Assembly (NCBI GenBank): GCA_946222725.1 | Contig: CAMIHT010000025.1 | Location: 1 to 12,394, forward strand | Reading direction: 5' to 3' | DNA: 12,394 nucleotides | Source of the DNA: Actinotignum schaalii | Lineage (GTDB): Bacteria > Actinomycetota > Actinomycetes > Actinomycetales > Actinomycetaceae | In this document: positions 6,514 to 12,394 of the stretch, one piece after another | Numbering within the stretch: the stretch's first letter is position 1 | Layout of the letters: each line of letters opens with the position of its first letter | Position numbers and translations under genes: made by a program | The notes under the pieces: generated by a model | Databases searched by the model: none | What the model was told of the DNA's origin: nothing | Seen by the model: the letters and a program-made list of their open reading frames with translations, nothing else

Positions 6514-7406
6514 CGTGTCCCTTCTTCTGCGGGGGCGTGGGGCGGATGCCCGAGCCCGGGTGCCTGGGCCGTATCTTCGGTAACGTCAAGGGTATGTTCA
6601 GTTACGTGCGCGATGCGTTCGGCCATGAGCAGCGCGGCCGGATGCCGCCCCGCGGTTGCCATGCGAGCCAAAAGCCCGACCGGGTCATCGGTTTCTAGTA
6701 GGGCCCGCCCTACGATAACGCACCCCGCACCGTGCCGTGCCGCGGTGAAAACATCCCGGGGATTGCGTACCCCACGCCGTACCACCCGCACGCAGGTGTA
6801 GGGCAATTGCTCGAAAAGCTGCGGATAATCTGTAGCGGAGCGCGAATCTGCGACGATTACGCGCGCCGCGCAGCCAATCGCGCGAGTTATGTCACTTTCG
6901 GATTCCACTTCCAGGCAGGGTTCCATACCGAGGGATCGCGCGCGTTCCACCAGCGCTTCAAGTTCCACATCGGAGAGGATGCGAGGGGTAAGCGAAACAG
7001 CATCCGCGCCCGCCGCGCGAGCCCGTAAAAGCTGCACCGCGGAAACAGTGACATCACGGTAGAGAAGCGGCCCCACCCCGATGGCGCGGGCGCGCCGTAG
7101 CGCCGGGAGGCCGAGACCTCCGGGGATAACCGGGGCCGTCACAGAGATCGCAGCCGCTCCCCCGGCGCTCAAGGCCTCCGTAAAAGCTTCCAAATATTCC
7201 GGGGCAGGGGAAGGATTTCCGTCCAAATTGCGGATCTCCCCAATGACACCGATGGGACGCTGCGGACTGGGCGCGAGCGCACGATAAAATTCGCGTGGTG
7301 CAGGAGCTGCCTGGACGGCGCGCCGCAGCGCATCACGCTCCTGGTCTGAGACCTGCCAAGCGGCGGCCCGCACCCGCTGCGCTACCTCATCAATAAACCA
7401 TGCCAC
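6510..7406 (-). CDS. TrpC-like (indole-3-glycerol phosphate synthase family) protein with altered active site
   Basis: A 298-residue TIM-barrel protein recognisably related to indole-3-glycerol phosphate synthase, the TrpC step of tryptophan synthesis. Homologous blocks are VIGEIR (54-59), LLYRDVTV (114-121), ARAAGADAVSL (129-139), CLEVESESD (164-172), VIVADSR (183-189) and GCVIVGRALL near the C-terminus. By family alignment the glutamates of the active site remain (E57, E166), but both lysines are arginine (R59, R117), the asparagine before the substrate-binding arginine is aspartate (D187), and the phosphate-binding ESG is replaced by RRG. It therefore may not make indole-3-glycerol phosphate. 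I chose the GTG at 7406 because GGGAGG lies four bases upstream and it places E57 as in M. tuberculosis TrpC; an in-frame TTG at 7478 adds 24 unlikely residues. It overlaps lgt by 4 bp, and trpB and trpA are absent. It could be a decaying trpC or a repurposed paralogue. Confidence 0.83.
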   Translation of the reverse strand: MAWFIDEVAQRVRAAAWQVSDQERDALRRAVQAAPAPREFYRALAPSPQRPIGVIGEIRNLDGNPSPAPEYLEAFTEALSAGGAAAISVTAPVIPGGLGLPALRRARAIGVGPLLYRDVTVSAVQLLRARAAGADAVSLTPRILSDVELEALVERARSLGMEPCLEVESESDITRAIGCAARVIVADSRSATDYPQLFEQLPYTCVRVVRRGVRNPRDVFTAARHGAGCVIVGRALLETDDPVGLLARMATAGRHPAALLMAERIAHVTEHTLDVTEDTAQAPGLGHPPHAPAEEGTR

Positions 7407-7495
7407 TGTGCCTCCCGCTCTCGGTGAGCTTCGCTCCGCGTGCCGGTTATGACATAGAGTACCCGCACGGGGTGACAAAAAAGACGCAGGAATAG
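7407..7495. promoter_or_regulatory. Divergent intergenic region between TrpC-like gene and P-loop gene
   Basis: These 89 bases must contain starts for both directions. On the plus strand TAGAGT (7455-7460) fits a TANNNT -10 about 35 bases before the P-loop gene. On the minus strand TTGTCA (7478 to 7473) resembles a -35, with a weak TATGTC 16 bases further. Neither pair is complete, so the promoter positions are tentative. Confidence 0.3.
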
Positions 7496-8098
7496 GTGAG
7501 GCACATGAAAGATGACACGGACGGCCTGGGTCTCCTCGCGGGCCTGGTACTTCGTGGAAAAGGCCGGCGAATCTACGGCATTGACGGGCGCAGCGGAGCC
7601 GGGAAAACCCAGCTATCGCGGGCTCTTGCGGCGCGGCTACGCGAGAGCGGGCTGGCGGTCGAAATCCTCGAAGTGGAACATTTCGTACCCGGGTGGGATG
7701 GCTTGGCCCGCGGCGTGGAGCGGGTAGCCCGTGAGATTCTGGTGCCTTTTCTGAGTGGGGAAAGCGCGCGGGTGAAGCCTTGGAATTGGTATCTGAGCTG
7801 CTACGACGCTCCGGTAACGGTGCCGGCCAACCAGCTCACCGAGGTACTGCTGCTGGAAGGCTGCGGGGCGGCTTCGGCGGCCTGCGCACCCCTGTGCACC
7901 GCCACAATCTGGATGGAATGTGAGGATTATCTCCGGCAGGCGCGGGTACGGGAGCGTGAGGGAGATCCGAGTGGCTGGTGGGATATGTGGGCCGCCCAGG
8001 AACGTGCGCTACTCACAAAAAGAGACACCCCGGCCCTGGCACATGCGGTAGCGAGCTGGGATGCGGGACAGCTACACGTGGAGATGCGCGGTCATTAG
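7496..8098 (+). CDS. Uridine-kinase-like P-loop NTPase of unknown substrate
   Basis: A cytoplasmic protein of 200 residues (197 if translation starts at the ATG at 7505). A Walker A motif GRSGAGKT lies at 31-38 after a beta strand (RRIYGIDG). VEHFVPGWDGLARGVERV follows at the place where actinobacterial uridine-kinase-like proteins have an acidic-aromatic segment ending in PGWDGL, and VLLLEGCGAAS and GWWDMWAAQERALL match later conserved segments of that group. The family phosphorylates nucleosides or related small molecules, but the substrate cannot be told from sequence. The DD usually seen before the PGWDG segment reads EH here. Start choice is uncertain: AGGAA is close to the GTG, while GGTGAGG is close to the ATG. 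It is the only plus-strand gene, is divergent from the TrpC-like gene, and its TAG overlaps the converging FKBP-like gene stop by 4 bp. Confidence 0.82.
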   Translation: MRHMKDDTDGLGLLAGLVLRGKGRRIYGIDGRSGAGKTQLSRALAARLRESGLAVEILEVEHFVPGWDGLARGVERVAREILVPFLSGESARVKPWNWYLSCYDAPVTVPANQLTEVLLLEGCGAASAACAPLCTATIWMECEDYLRQARVREREGDPSGWWDMWAAQERALLTKRDTPALAHAVASWDAGQLHVEMRGH

Positions 8099-8979
8099 GC
8101 AGCTCCGGCACGAATCTGGGTGAGTGCCTGACCCGTGGCCAAAATATCGACAATGGCCACAAGGTCAGTATCCCCGCGAGCTTGGCTAGCCGGAATGAGA
8201 ATCATGACCCGCGAACCTACCCGCTGATCGACCAAACCTTTGCGCATCCCATCCATGAGATCGCCCATGGCGGCACGCACCGGCCCGGATGTCCAGCTGG
8301 AGTCAACCGTTTGCCCATTCGGATCCACGAGGAAGTAGTTGAGCACAAGTTCGTCCGAGGCGGCTACCTGCTCACCGCGCCCGAGCACGAGGGGCACCAC
8401 CGCGAATTCCGGAATGGGCCCGCCACCCCCGGTAAGCACGGGTGCCACGCCTTCTCCGCTTGCCAATCCCGGCATTCCTGCCGGTGGCGTGGCCGGCGGA
8501 GACGCTGCCTCCCCGCGTGCATTTGTGTAAAGAATATCGACAATAACGATTTCTACCGCACCGGGGTCTCCGGCGACTAGTTCTTCGCGCTGAATGAGCA
8601 GGCGGCTGCCTTCCCGCTGTCCGCTGATATAGGGAGCTAGCTCCCCTACCCCGGCCCGGCTCACGGTAGCGAGAGTAATCCCGCCGGTGGCAAAGCCTTC
8701 CACCGGAGCTTCGGTACGCGAGTCAAAGGAGGTGATGCGGGCGAGGACCGGGCTTCCTTCGGCCAGTTCCACCCCGTCTCCCGGGATGAGGACATCTTGG
8801 CGCACCCCGTCTACATGGAGGTTTCCACTCACGGAGATGGTGACGGGAGCTCCAAAAGCACCTGTGACATCCACGCTTCCGGGAGTGTCGGGCTCGCGGT
8901 GGCCGCTACAGCCCGCCAGCGCGGTAGCGGCCACCGCGATGCCCGCCAGGATCGCTCGGTATCTCACGGGGTGCCTCAC
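8095..8979 (-). CDS. Lipoprotein with two degenerate FKBP-type peptidyl-prolyl isomerase-like domains
   Basis: A predicted exported lipoprotein of 294 residues. A short basic start, a hydrophobic stretch (9-22) and the lipobox LAGC (21-24) indicate lipidation at Cys24. Two FKBP-like modules follow: about 40-152 (SFDSR at 84-88, VEIVIVDIL at 142-150) and about 195-283 (VLNYFL, VDSS at 225-228, GMRKGLVDQRVGSRVMILIP, LVAIVDIL), joined by a Pro/Gly/Ala-rich linker (158-188). In the second module several residues lining the FKBP pocket are not the usual aromatic ones: FDSS is VDSS, the GW segment is GM, and AYG is ARG. Isomerase activity is therefore doubtful. The GTG start overlaps the pafA TGA by 4 bp, with GAGGAG eight bases upstream. 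FKBP-like genes next to pafA also occur in Streptomyces, so the linkage is not local chance. It may act as an extracytoplasmic chaperone or binding protein. Confidence 0.85.
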   Translation of the reverse strand: MRHPVRYRAILAGIAVAATALAGCSGHREPDTPGSVDVTGAFGAPVTISVSGNLHVDGVRQDVLIPGDGVELAEGSPVLARITSFDSRTEAPVEGFATGGITLATVSRAGVGELAPYISGQREGSRLLIQREELVAGDPGAVEIVIVDILYTNARGEAASPPATPPAGMPGLASGEGVAPVLTGGGGPIPEFAVVPLVLGRGEQVAASDELVLNYFLVDPNGQTVDSSWTSGPVRAAMGDLMDGMRKGLVDQRVGSRVMILIPASQARGDTDLVAIVDILATGQALTQIRAGAA

Positions 8980-10364
8980 GCGGTGATCTCCTCGATAAGT
9001 GCTTCGACCTCGGGGTTTTCAGTGGAGAGTGGGTCGTTGAGGACCACGCTGGAATTCCCATTGGCCTCCATGAGGCGCAGGGTGGACCAGTCCACCGCCA
9101 CATCGCGCCGGGCTCGCCGCGCCGCGGCCAGGAACCGCCCCCGTAGCGCGGCCCGGGTGGTTTGCGGCGGAACCGTGATGGCTGCGGCAGCGCGTTCAGG
9201 CGCGATAACACGGTGTAGGAGCCCGGATTCTTCCATCCGGTCGCGCAAACCACCCGCGGTGATATCGTGATATGCCAAATCCAGGCGTGCCACTCGGGCA
9301 TCGCAGAGTTTCGTCCCGGTGCGTTCCCGGTAGCGGGTGAGGAGGGCGAGTTTGGCAGCCCAGTCGATTTCGGTGGCAATAGTGCTCGGATCGCGGCGTT
9401 CCACCGCGTCAATGGCGCGCTCCCACAGCTCGAGGAGATAGCGCCGGGTGGGATCGAGCTCCGCTAGGTATCCTTTCCGATCCAGGTGGTTCATCGCGGC
9501 TTCATACATTCGCTGCTGTACTGAAATCGGATCGGTCAATCCGCCGCTGGCAAGTTCCAAATTAGCTCGCCCCGATAGGTCCGCGCCCGTGATCCGGATA
9601 GCGTGCATGGGGTCGGCGAGTTCCAGGTCCGGAAGGATCGCGCCTTCTTCTACGAGGGTAAGGAGAGCTTCGGTGGCCGCGACTTTGAGGCCGGTTGTTG
9701 CCTGGGAAATATTGGAATCCCCCACGATAACATGCATGCGTCGGTAGAGTTCCGCATCAGCGTGGGGTTCATCGCGGGTATTGATCATGGGCCGGGACCG
9801 CGTGGATGCCGAAGAGATAGCCTCCCACATTTGGTGGGAGCGCTGGGAAAATTCGTAGCGTACCTGCCCGTCTTCCCCGCGGTGCAGGCTACCGGCTCCC
9901 GCTACGATCTGCCTGGTCACGAAGAAGGGGATGAGCCTGGCAATGCGCTGGCGGTAGTCAGGGCGCCGGTGCACCATGTAGTTTTCGTGGCACCCGAAAG
10001 AGTGCCCTTCTGAATCAACATTGTTTTTCAGGAGGTGGATGGCCCCAGGTACGCCGTCGTCCTGTAATTTTTCATTGGCGCCTTTCGCGAGTCGCGCAAA
10101 AATGAGTTCTCCGGCGCGGTCGTGGGCGAGGAGGTCGTCGATATTATCGCATTCAGCGGTAGCGTATTCCGGGTGGGCACCCACGTCCAGGTAGAGGCGT
10201 GACCCGTTTTCTAGGAAGGTGTTCGTTGACCGATGCAGGGCCAGTACCGGCGCGAATAGCCGCTGCGCGGATTCTTCGGCATCCAGCGGCGGGCGTGTGC
10301 CGCGTTGCGCCGCGCAGGTAATCCCGTACTCGGTCTCAATGCCCATAACGCGACGGGGTATCAC
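8976..10364 (-). CDS. pafA: Pup-protein ligase PafA
   Basis: ATP-dependent ligase of 462 residues, related to glutamine synthetases, that joins the C-terminal glutamate of Pup to lysines of target proteins. The N-terminal nucleotide and metal-binding strand reads RRVMGIETEYGITC (E10, E12), and LYLDVGAHPEYATAECDN carries the catalytic aspartate (D60). NNVDSEGHSFGCHENYMV, GDSNISQATTGLKVAATE and the C-terminal domain with ATEIDWAAKLALL and ARLDLAYHDI are typical of the PafA/Dop family. It lacks the N-terminal loop insertion that identifies Dop. The GTG start overlaps the pup stop as GTGA, with AAAGGCGG inside the pup coding end serving as ribosome binding sequence, and the TGA overlaps the FKBP-like lipoprotein gene the same way. 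Coupling to pup would keep the tag and its ligase in step. Confidence 0.96.
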   Translation of the reverse strand: MIPRRVMGIETEYGITCAAQRGTRPPLDAEESAQRLFAPVLALHRSTNTFLENGSRLYLDVGAHPEYATAECDNIDDLLAHDRAGELIFARLAKGANEKLQDDGVPGAIHLLKNNVDSEGHSFGCHENYMVHRRPDYRQRIARLIPFFVTRQIVAGAGSLHRGEDGQVRYEFSQRSHQMWEAISSASTRSRPMINTRDEPHADAELYRRMHVIVGDSNISQATTGLKVAATEALLTLVEEGAILPDLELADPMHAIRITGADLSGRANLELASGGLTDPISVQQRMYEAAMNHLDRKGYLAELDPTRRYLLELWERAIDAVERRDPSTIATEIDWAAKLALLTRYRERTGTKLCDARVARLDLAYHDITAGGLRDRMEESGLLHRVIAPERAAAAITVPPQTTRAALRGRFLAAARRARRDVAVDWSTLRLMEANGNSSVVLNDPLSTENPEVEALIEEITA

Positions 10365-10540
10365 TGTCCGCCTTTCTGCACGAAGCCCTGCACGAAGGAG
10401 GACGCGTTGCTTTCTAGCACGGCGTCAATATCGTCGAGCAGCGCATCGATACCAAAATCTTGATTTTGCGCCTGCGGGGCGTCCACTTCGGTATGTTCTT
10501 CCTGCCGGCGTTGGGGCTGCAGGAATTCTTGACTGGACAT
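10361..10540 (-). CDS. pup: Prokaryotic ubiquitin-like protein Pup
   Basis: A 59-residue disordered protein tag, the counterpart of ubiquitin in Actinobacteria. It starts MSSQEFLQPQRRQEEHTE and ends SSFVQGFVQKGGQ. The central segment IDALLDDIDAVLE matches the helix that binds the coiled coil of Arc/Mpa, and the C-terminus FVQKGGQ is the family hallmark. The final residue is glutamine, so Dop must deamidate it to glutamate before PafA can ligate it. The only lysine is K56, which limits chain formation. AGGAAGGA (10545-10552) is a strong ribosome binding site four bases before the ATG. The stop TGA overlaps the pafA GTG. Mycobacterial loci have prcB and prcA after pup; here pafA follows directly. 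Confidence 0.96.
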   Translation of the reverse strand: MSSQEFLQPQRRQEEHTEVDAPQAQNQDFGIDALLDDIDAVLESNASSFVQGFVQKGGQ

Positions 10541-10590
10541 TTCTTCCTTCCTCTTCTCTGGTAGTGATGTTCACGGGTGTCCGGGTGCTG

Positions 10591-10610
10591 CCGGCCGAGT
10601 TTGCGGCCGG
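10591..10610 (-). repeat. Inverted repeat in the dop-pup gap
   Basis: CCGGCCG (10591-10597) pairs perfectly with CGGCCGG (10604-10610) around a six-base loop, and can extend through a two-base bulge. It lies in the 108-bp gap between dop and pup, about 50 bases before the pup start. Without a U-run it may be a weak terminator, an RNA processing site or a leader structure that sets pup level against dop. Confidence 0.45.
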
Positions 10611-10613
10611 GGC

Positions 10614-10640
10614 AGGATACCGGACCGGACGCGTCGGCAA
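10614..10640 (-). promoter_or_regulatory. Possible internal promoter for pup-pafA
   Basis: On the minus strand TTGCCG (10640 to 10635) and TATCCT (10619 to 10614) each match four of six consensus bases, but the spacer is 15 bases rather than 17. Transcription from here would start near the hairpin at 10591-10610 and give pup a leader of about 65 bases. The call rests only on motif similarity. Confidence 0.28.
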
Positions 10641-10648
10641 GGTGTCCC

Positions 10649-12238
10649 CTAGGAACCCGCCGCGGTGAGCGCGGCAATAACATCGTCTATCGTGTGTGCG
10701 GCGGTCAGGGTAGCTCCCAGCCTTGCTTCGTTCGCGGCATTCGGATCGGGCAAGTTGAGACGATGAAGCTGGCCGGCGCTATCGCGTAGCAGCACGCTTG
10801 ACCAGCTGGCCGCGGCCACCTGATCGGAAAAGCGGGAAATAAGCTGCCCGCGTAGGTACGCGCGGGTGGAGCCCGGGGCCTGCCGGGTAGCCTTGGCAAT
10901 CTCCGCCTCCGAGAACAGCTCCTCTACCCGCCCCGCGGCCCGTAGTTTCGCTACGATGGAGCGTTCGGGGCGCACATCATGCCATTGCACATCGAGGGCG
11001 CGCAGCTTATCCGAATCCCAGCTTCCCCCACCGCGTTCACGTAATTCGTTGAGAACCTGGTATTTCGCTACCCATTCCACCTGGGATGCGGCGGAAAAAA
11101 TATCACGGGACAGCAGATCAAGAACATTTTGCCACCGCTCGAGGATCTCGGCGGTATCCGCGTCCACCTCACCGTGTTCGGCCAGCGCATCGCGCACCGC
11201 ATCGAGGTATATCTGTTGAATCTCCAGCGCGGTGCGCGGTTCGCCTTCGTGCACTTCGAGTTTGGTGGAGAGAGTGGGATCTTGGGATACCGTCCACGTG
11301 AGCGGCACGGGATTATCCATGATGACCGATTCCAGCCCGAGAGGCACAGCGTCATGTTCTAGCATCCACAGCACCAGCGAGGTGGTCCCCACCTTGAGCA
11401 GGATAGACACGTCAAATTGGTTGGCATCTCCCCCGATGACGTGAAGGCGCCGGAAGCGCTGCGCCGCCGCGTGGGGTTCATCGCGGGTATTGATAATGGG
11501 CCGGTTGAAAGTAGTTTCTAACCCGATGTCATTTTCCACGTAATCGGCGCGTTGCGAAATTTGGAATCCGGGCTGTTCCGAGCGCGGGCCGAGCCCCACG
11601 CGGCCGGTACCGCACAGAATCGGCCGCGTCACGAAAAAAGGAATGAGGTAGCGGATGATCTCCGTGAAGGGCAGGGAGCGATCAACCAGGTAGTTTTCGT
11701 GGGAGCCGTACGCCGCGCCTTTTCCGTCTACGTTGTTTTTGTAGATGGCAAATTCGCGGCCGTTTTCGCGCAACAGCTCGATTCCACGCCGTGCGATAAG
11801 CTCTCCGGCGCGGTCCCAAAGCACGGCTTCGCGCGGGGTGGAGGTTTCCGGCGAAGAATATTCCGGGTGGGCATGATCCACGTAGAGACGCCCGCCGTTA
11901 GTAAGAACCGCGTTCGCGGCGCGCGGGCGGCGCAGTTCTGCCTCGTCTTCAGTTAGAGGTGCGACGACGACGCCAGCTGGCGGGGCAGGATTTTCAGGAT
12001 CATCGGTGAGCTGAGAAGGGTCCGCCTCCTCCCGGCTCATCCGGAAACCGCGGGCGTCATTGAGGGGATCTTCTCCGGTGTAATCCCAGGCCACCGGGCC
12101 GTGCGTGCCGGCCCCTTCCCCGGCATGCCCATAGGTTTCTACAAAATCAGCCGAGAGCACCACGGGATTTGCCCGCAGATCAGCGGGTTCCATAATCCCG
12201 AATTCTGTTTCCAGGCCGATGACTCGACGTGCTGTCAC
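10649..12238 (-). CDS. dop: Deamidase/depupylase of Pup (Dop)
   Basis: A 529-residue paralogue of PafA that converts the C-terminal glutamine of Pup to glutamate and also removes Pup from tagged proteins. The N-terminus reads ARRVIGLETEFGIM (E10, E12), and LYVDHAHPEYSSPE holds the catalytic aspartate (D121). Between them is the Dop-specific loop, recognised by AWDYTGEDPLNDARGF (about 50-65), followed by a longer acidic stretch (about 70-103) that pushes D121 past its usual position near 95. NNVDGKGAAYGSHENYLVDR, GGDANQFDVSILLKVGTTSL and AYLRGQLISRFSDQV support the family. GGGGAGG (12246-12252) lies seven bases before the GTG, which overlaps the arc stop by 4 bp as GTGA. The stop TAG precedes a 108-bp gap to pup. 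Confidence 0.96.
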   Translation of the reverse strand: MTARRVIGLETEFGIMEPADLRANPVVLSADFVETYGHAGEGAGTHGPVAWDYTGEDPLNDARGFRMSREEADPSQLTDDPENPAPPAGVVVAPLTEDEAELRRPRAANAVLTNGGRLYVDHAHPEYSSPETSTPREAVLWDRAGELIARRGIELLRENGREFAIYKNNVDGKGAAYGSHENYLVDRSLPFTEIIRYLIPFFVTRPILCGTGRVGLGPRSEQPGFQISQRADYVENDIGLETTFNRPIINTRDEPHAAAQRFRRLHVIGGDANQFDVSILLKVGTTSLVLWMLEHDAVPLGLESVIMDNPVPLTWTVSQDPTLSTKLEVHEGEPRTALEIQQIYLDAVRDALAEHGEVDADTAEILERWQNVLDLLSRDIFSAASQVEWVAKYQVLNELRERGGGSWDSDKLRALDVQWHDVRPERSIVAKLRAAGRVEELFSEAEIAKATRQAPGSTRAYLRGQLISRFSDQVAAASWSSVLLRDSAGQLHRLNLPDPNAANEARLGATLTAAHTIDDVIAALTAAGS

Positions 12239-12394
12239 CGTGGTTCCTCCCCTGTTGTGTTCTGCGCGGGCGGCACACTTGGTTCGGCATAGCCGGACGC
12301 ACGTGCCTGGCGTGCCTGATCACTCTGGCGTGGCCGCACCGCCACGATCCGCTCCCCGCGGTTTTTACCGTTGACTTTGGCCCATTCATCCGGG
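12235..12394 (-). CDS. arc: Proteasome-associated ATPase Arc/Mpa, C-terminal end only
   Basis: Only the last 52 codons are in the window; the gene runs off the right edge. The visible end PDEWAKVNGKNRGERIVAVR closely resembles the [20 protein letters not shown] region near the end of M. tuberculosis Mpa, the hexameric AAA+ unfoldase that recognises Pup and feeds substrates to the 20S core. After this the sequence diverges to a Gln/Ala/Pro-rich tail ending TTGEEPR. The C-terminal GQYL used by Mpa to dock onto and open the proteasome is absent. The TGA overlaps the dop GTG by 4 bp, placing it first of the visible genes of the pupylation operon. Confidence 0.9.
   Translation of the reverse strand, partial: PDEWAKVNGKNRGERIVAVRPRQSDQARQARASGYAEPSVPPAQNTTGEEPR

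Noticed and set aside
7407..7478. TTG start for the TrpC-like protein at 7478
   Set aside because: The GTG at 7406 has GGGAGG at a workable distance and gives the family N-terminus; the extension is low in resemblance and uses a rare start.
1..12394. CRISPR array, insertion sequence or prophage
   Set aside because: No regularly spaced repeats, transposase motifs, terminal inverted repeats or phage genes were seen; gene order is that of core chromosome.

Overview
The window looks like chromosomal core sequence from a high-GC Gram-positive bacterium (Actinobacteria). Three things point there: a pupylation operon (arc/mpa, dop, pup, pafA), an ANTAR-type response regulator of the PdtaR family, and the gene order polA / pdtaR / tRNA-Leu / pyk / lgt / trpC-like, which resembles the Mycobacterium tuberculosis and Streptomyces neighbourhoods. 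Gene content, and the lack of proteasome genes between pup and pafA, would suit a reduced lineage such as the Actinomycetaceae, but the genus cannot be fixed from sequence alone. No mobile element, CRISPR array or phage gene was seen.

Region 1 (1-5520), all on the minus strand: pyk (pyruvate kinase), then a tRNA-Leu(CAA), then pdtaR (response regulator acting on RNA), then polA (DNA polymerase I), read in transcription order. Strong hairpins lie downstream of pyk and of pdtaR. pyk has a structured 5' leader with two hairpins. polA may be translated from an almost leaderless mRNA.

Region 2 (5521-8098): a TrpC-like protein overlaps lgt by 4 bp on the minus strand. trpB and trpA, which lie between trpC and lgt in M. 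tuberculosis, are missing, and the TrpC-like protein has lost the lysines expected for indole-3-glycerol phosphate synthase. A divergent plus-strand gene encodes a uridine-kinase-like P-loop protein.

Region 3 (8095-12394), minus strand: arc/mpa (only its last 52 codons), dop, pup, pafA and a secreted FKBP-like lipoprotein. Three of the four junctions are 4-bp GTGA overlaps, implying translational coupling. The 59-residue pup gene is easily missed because of its size. Pup ends in GGQ, so Dop must deamidate it before PafA ligates it to protein lysines. prcBA is absent from the locus and the Arc/Mpa C-terminus lacks the GQYL proteasome-docking tail. This suggests pupylation that works without a 20S proteasome, perhaps for unfolding or reversible tagging rather than degradation.

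Lgt could lipidate the FKBP-like protein, which carries a clear lipobox. Every non-coding gap is shorter than 300 bases.
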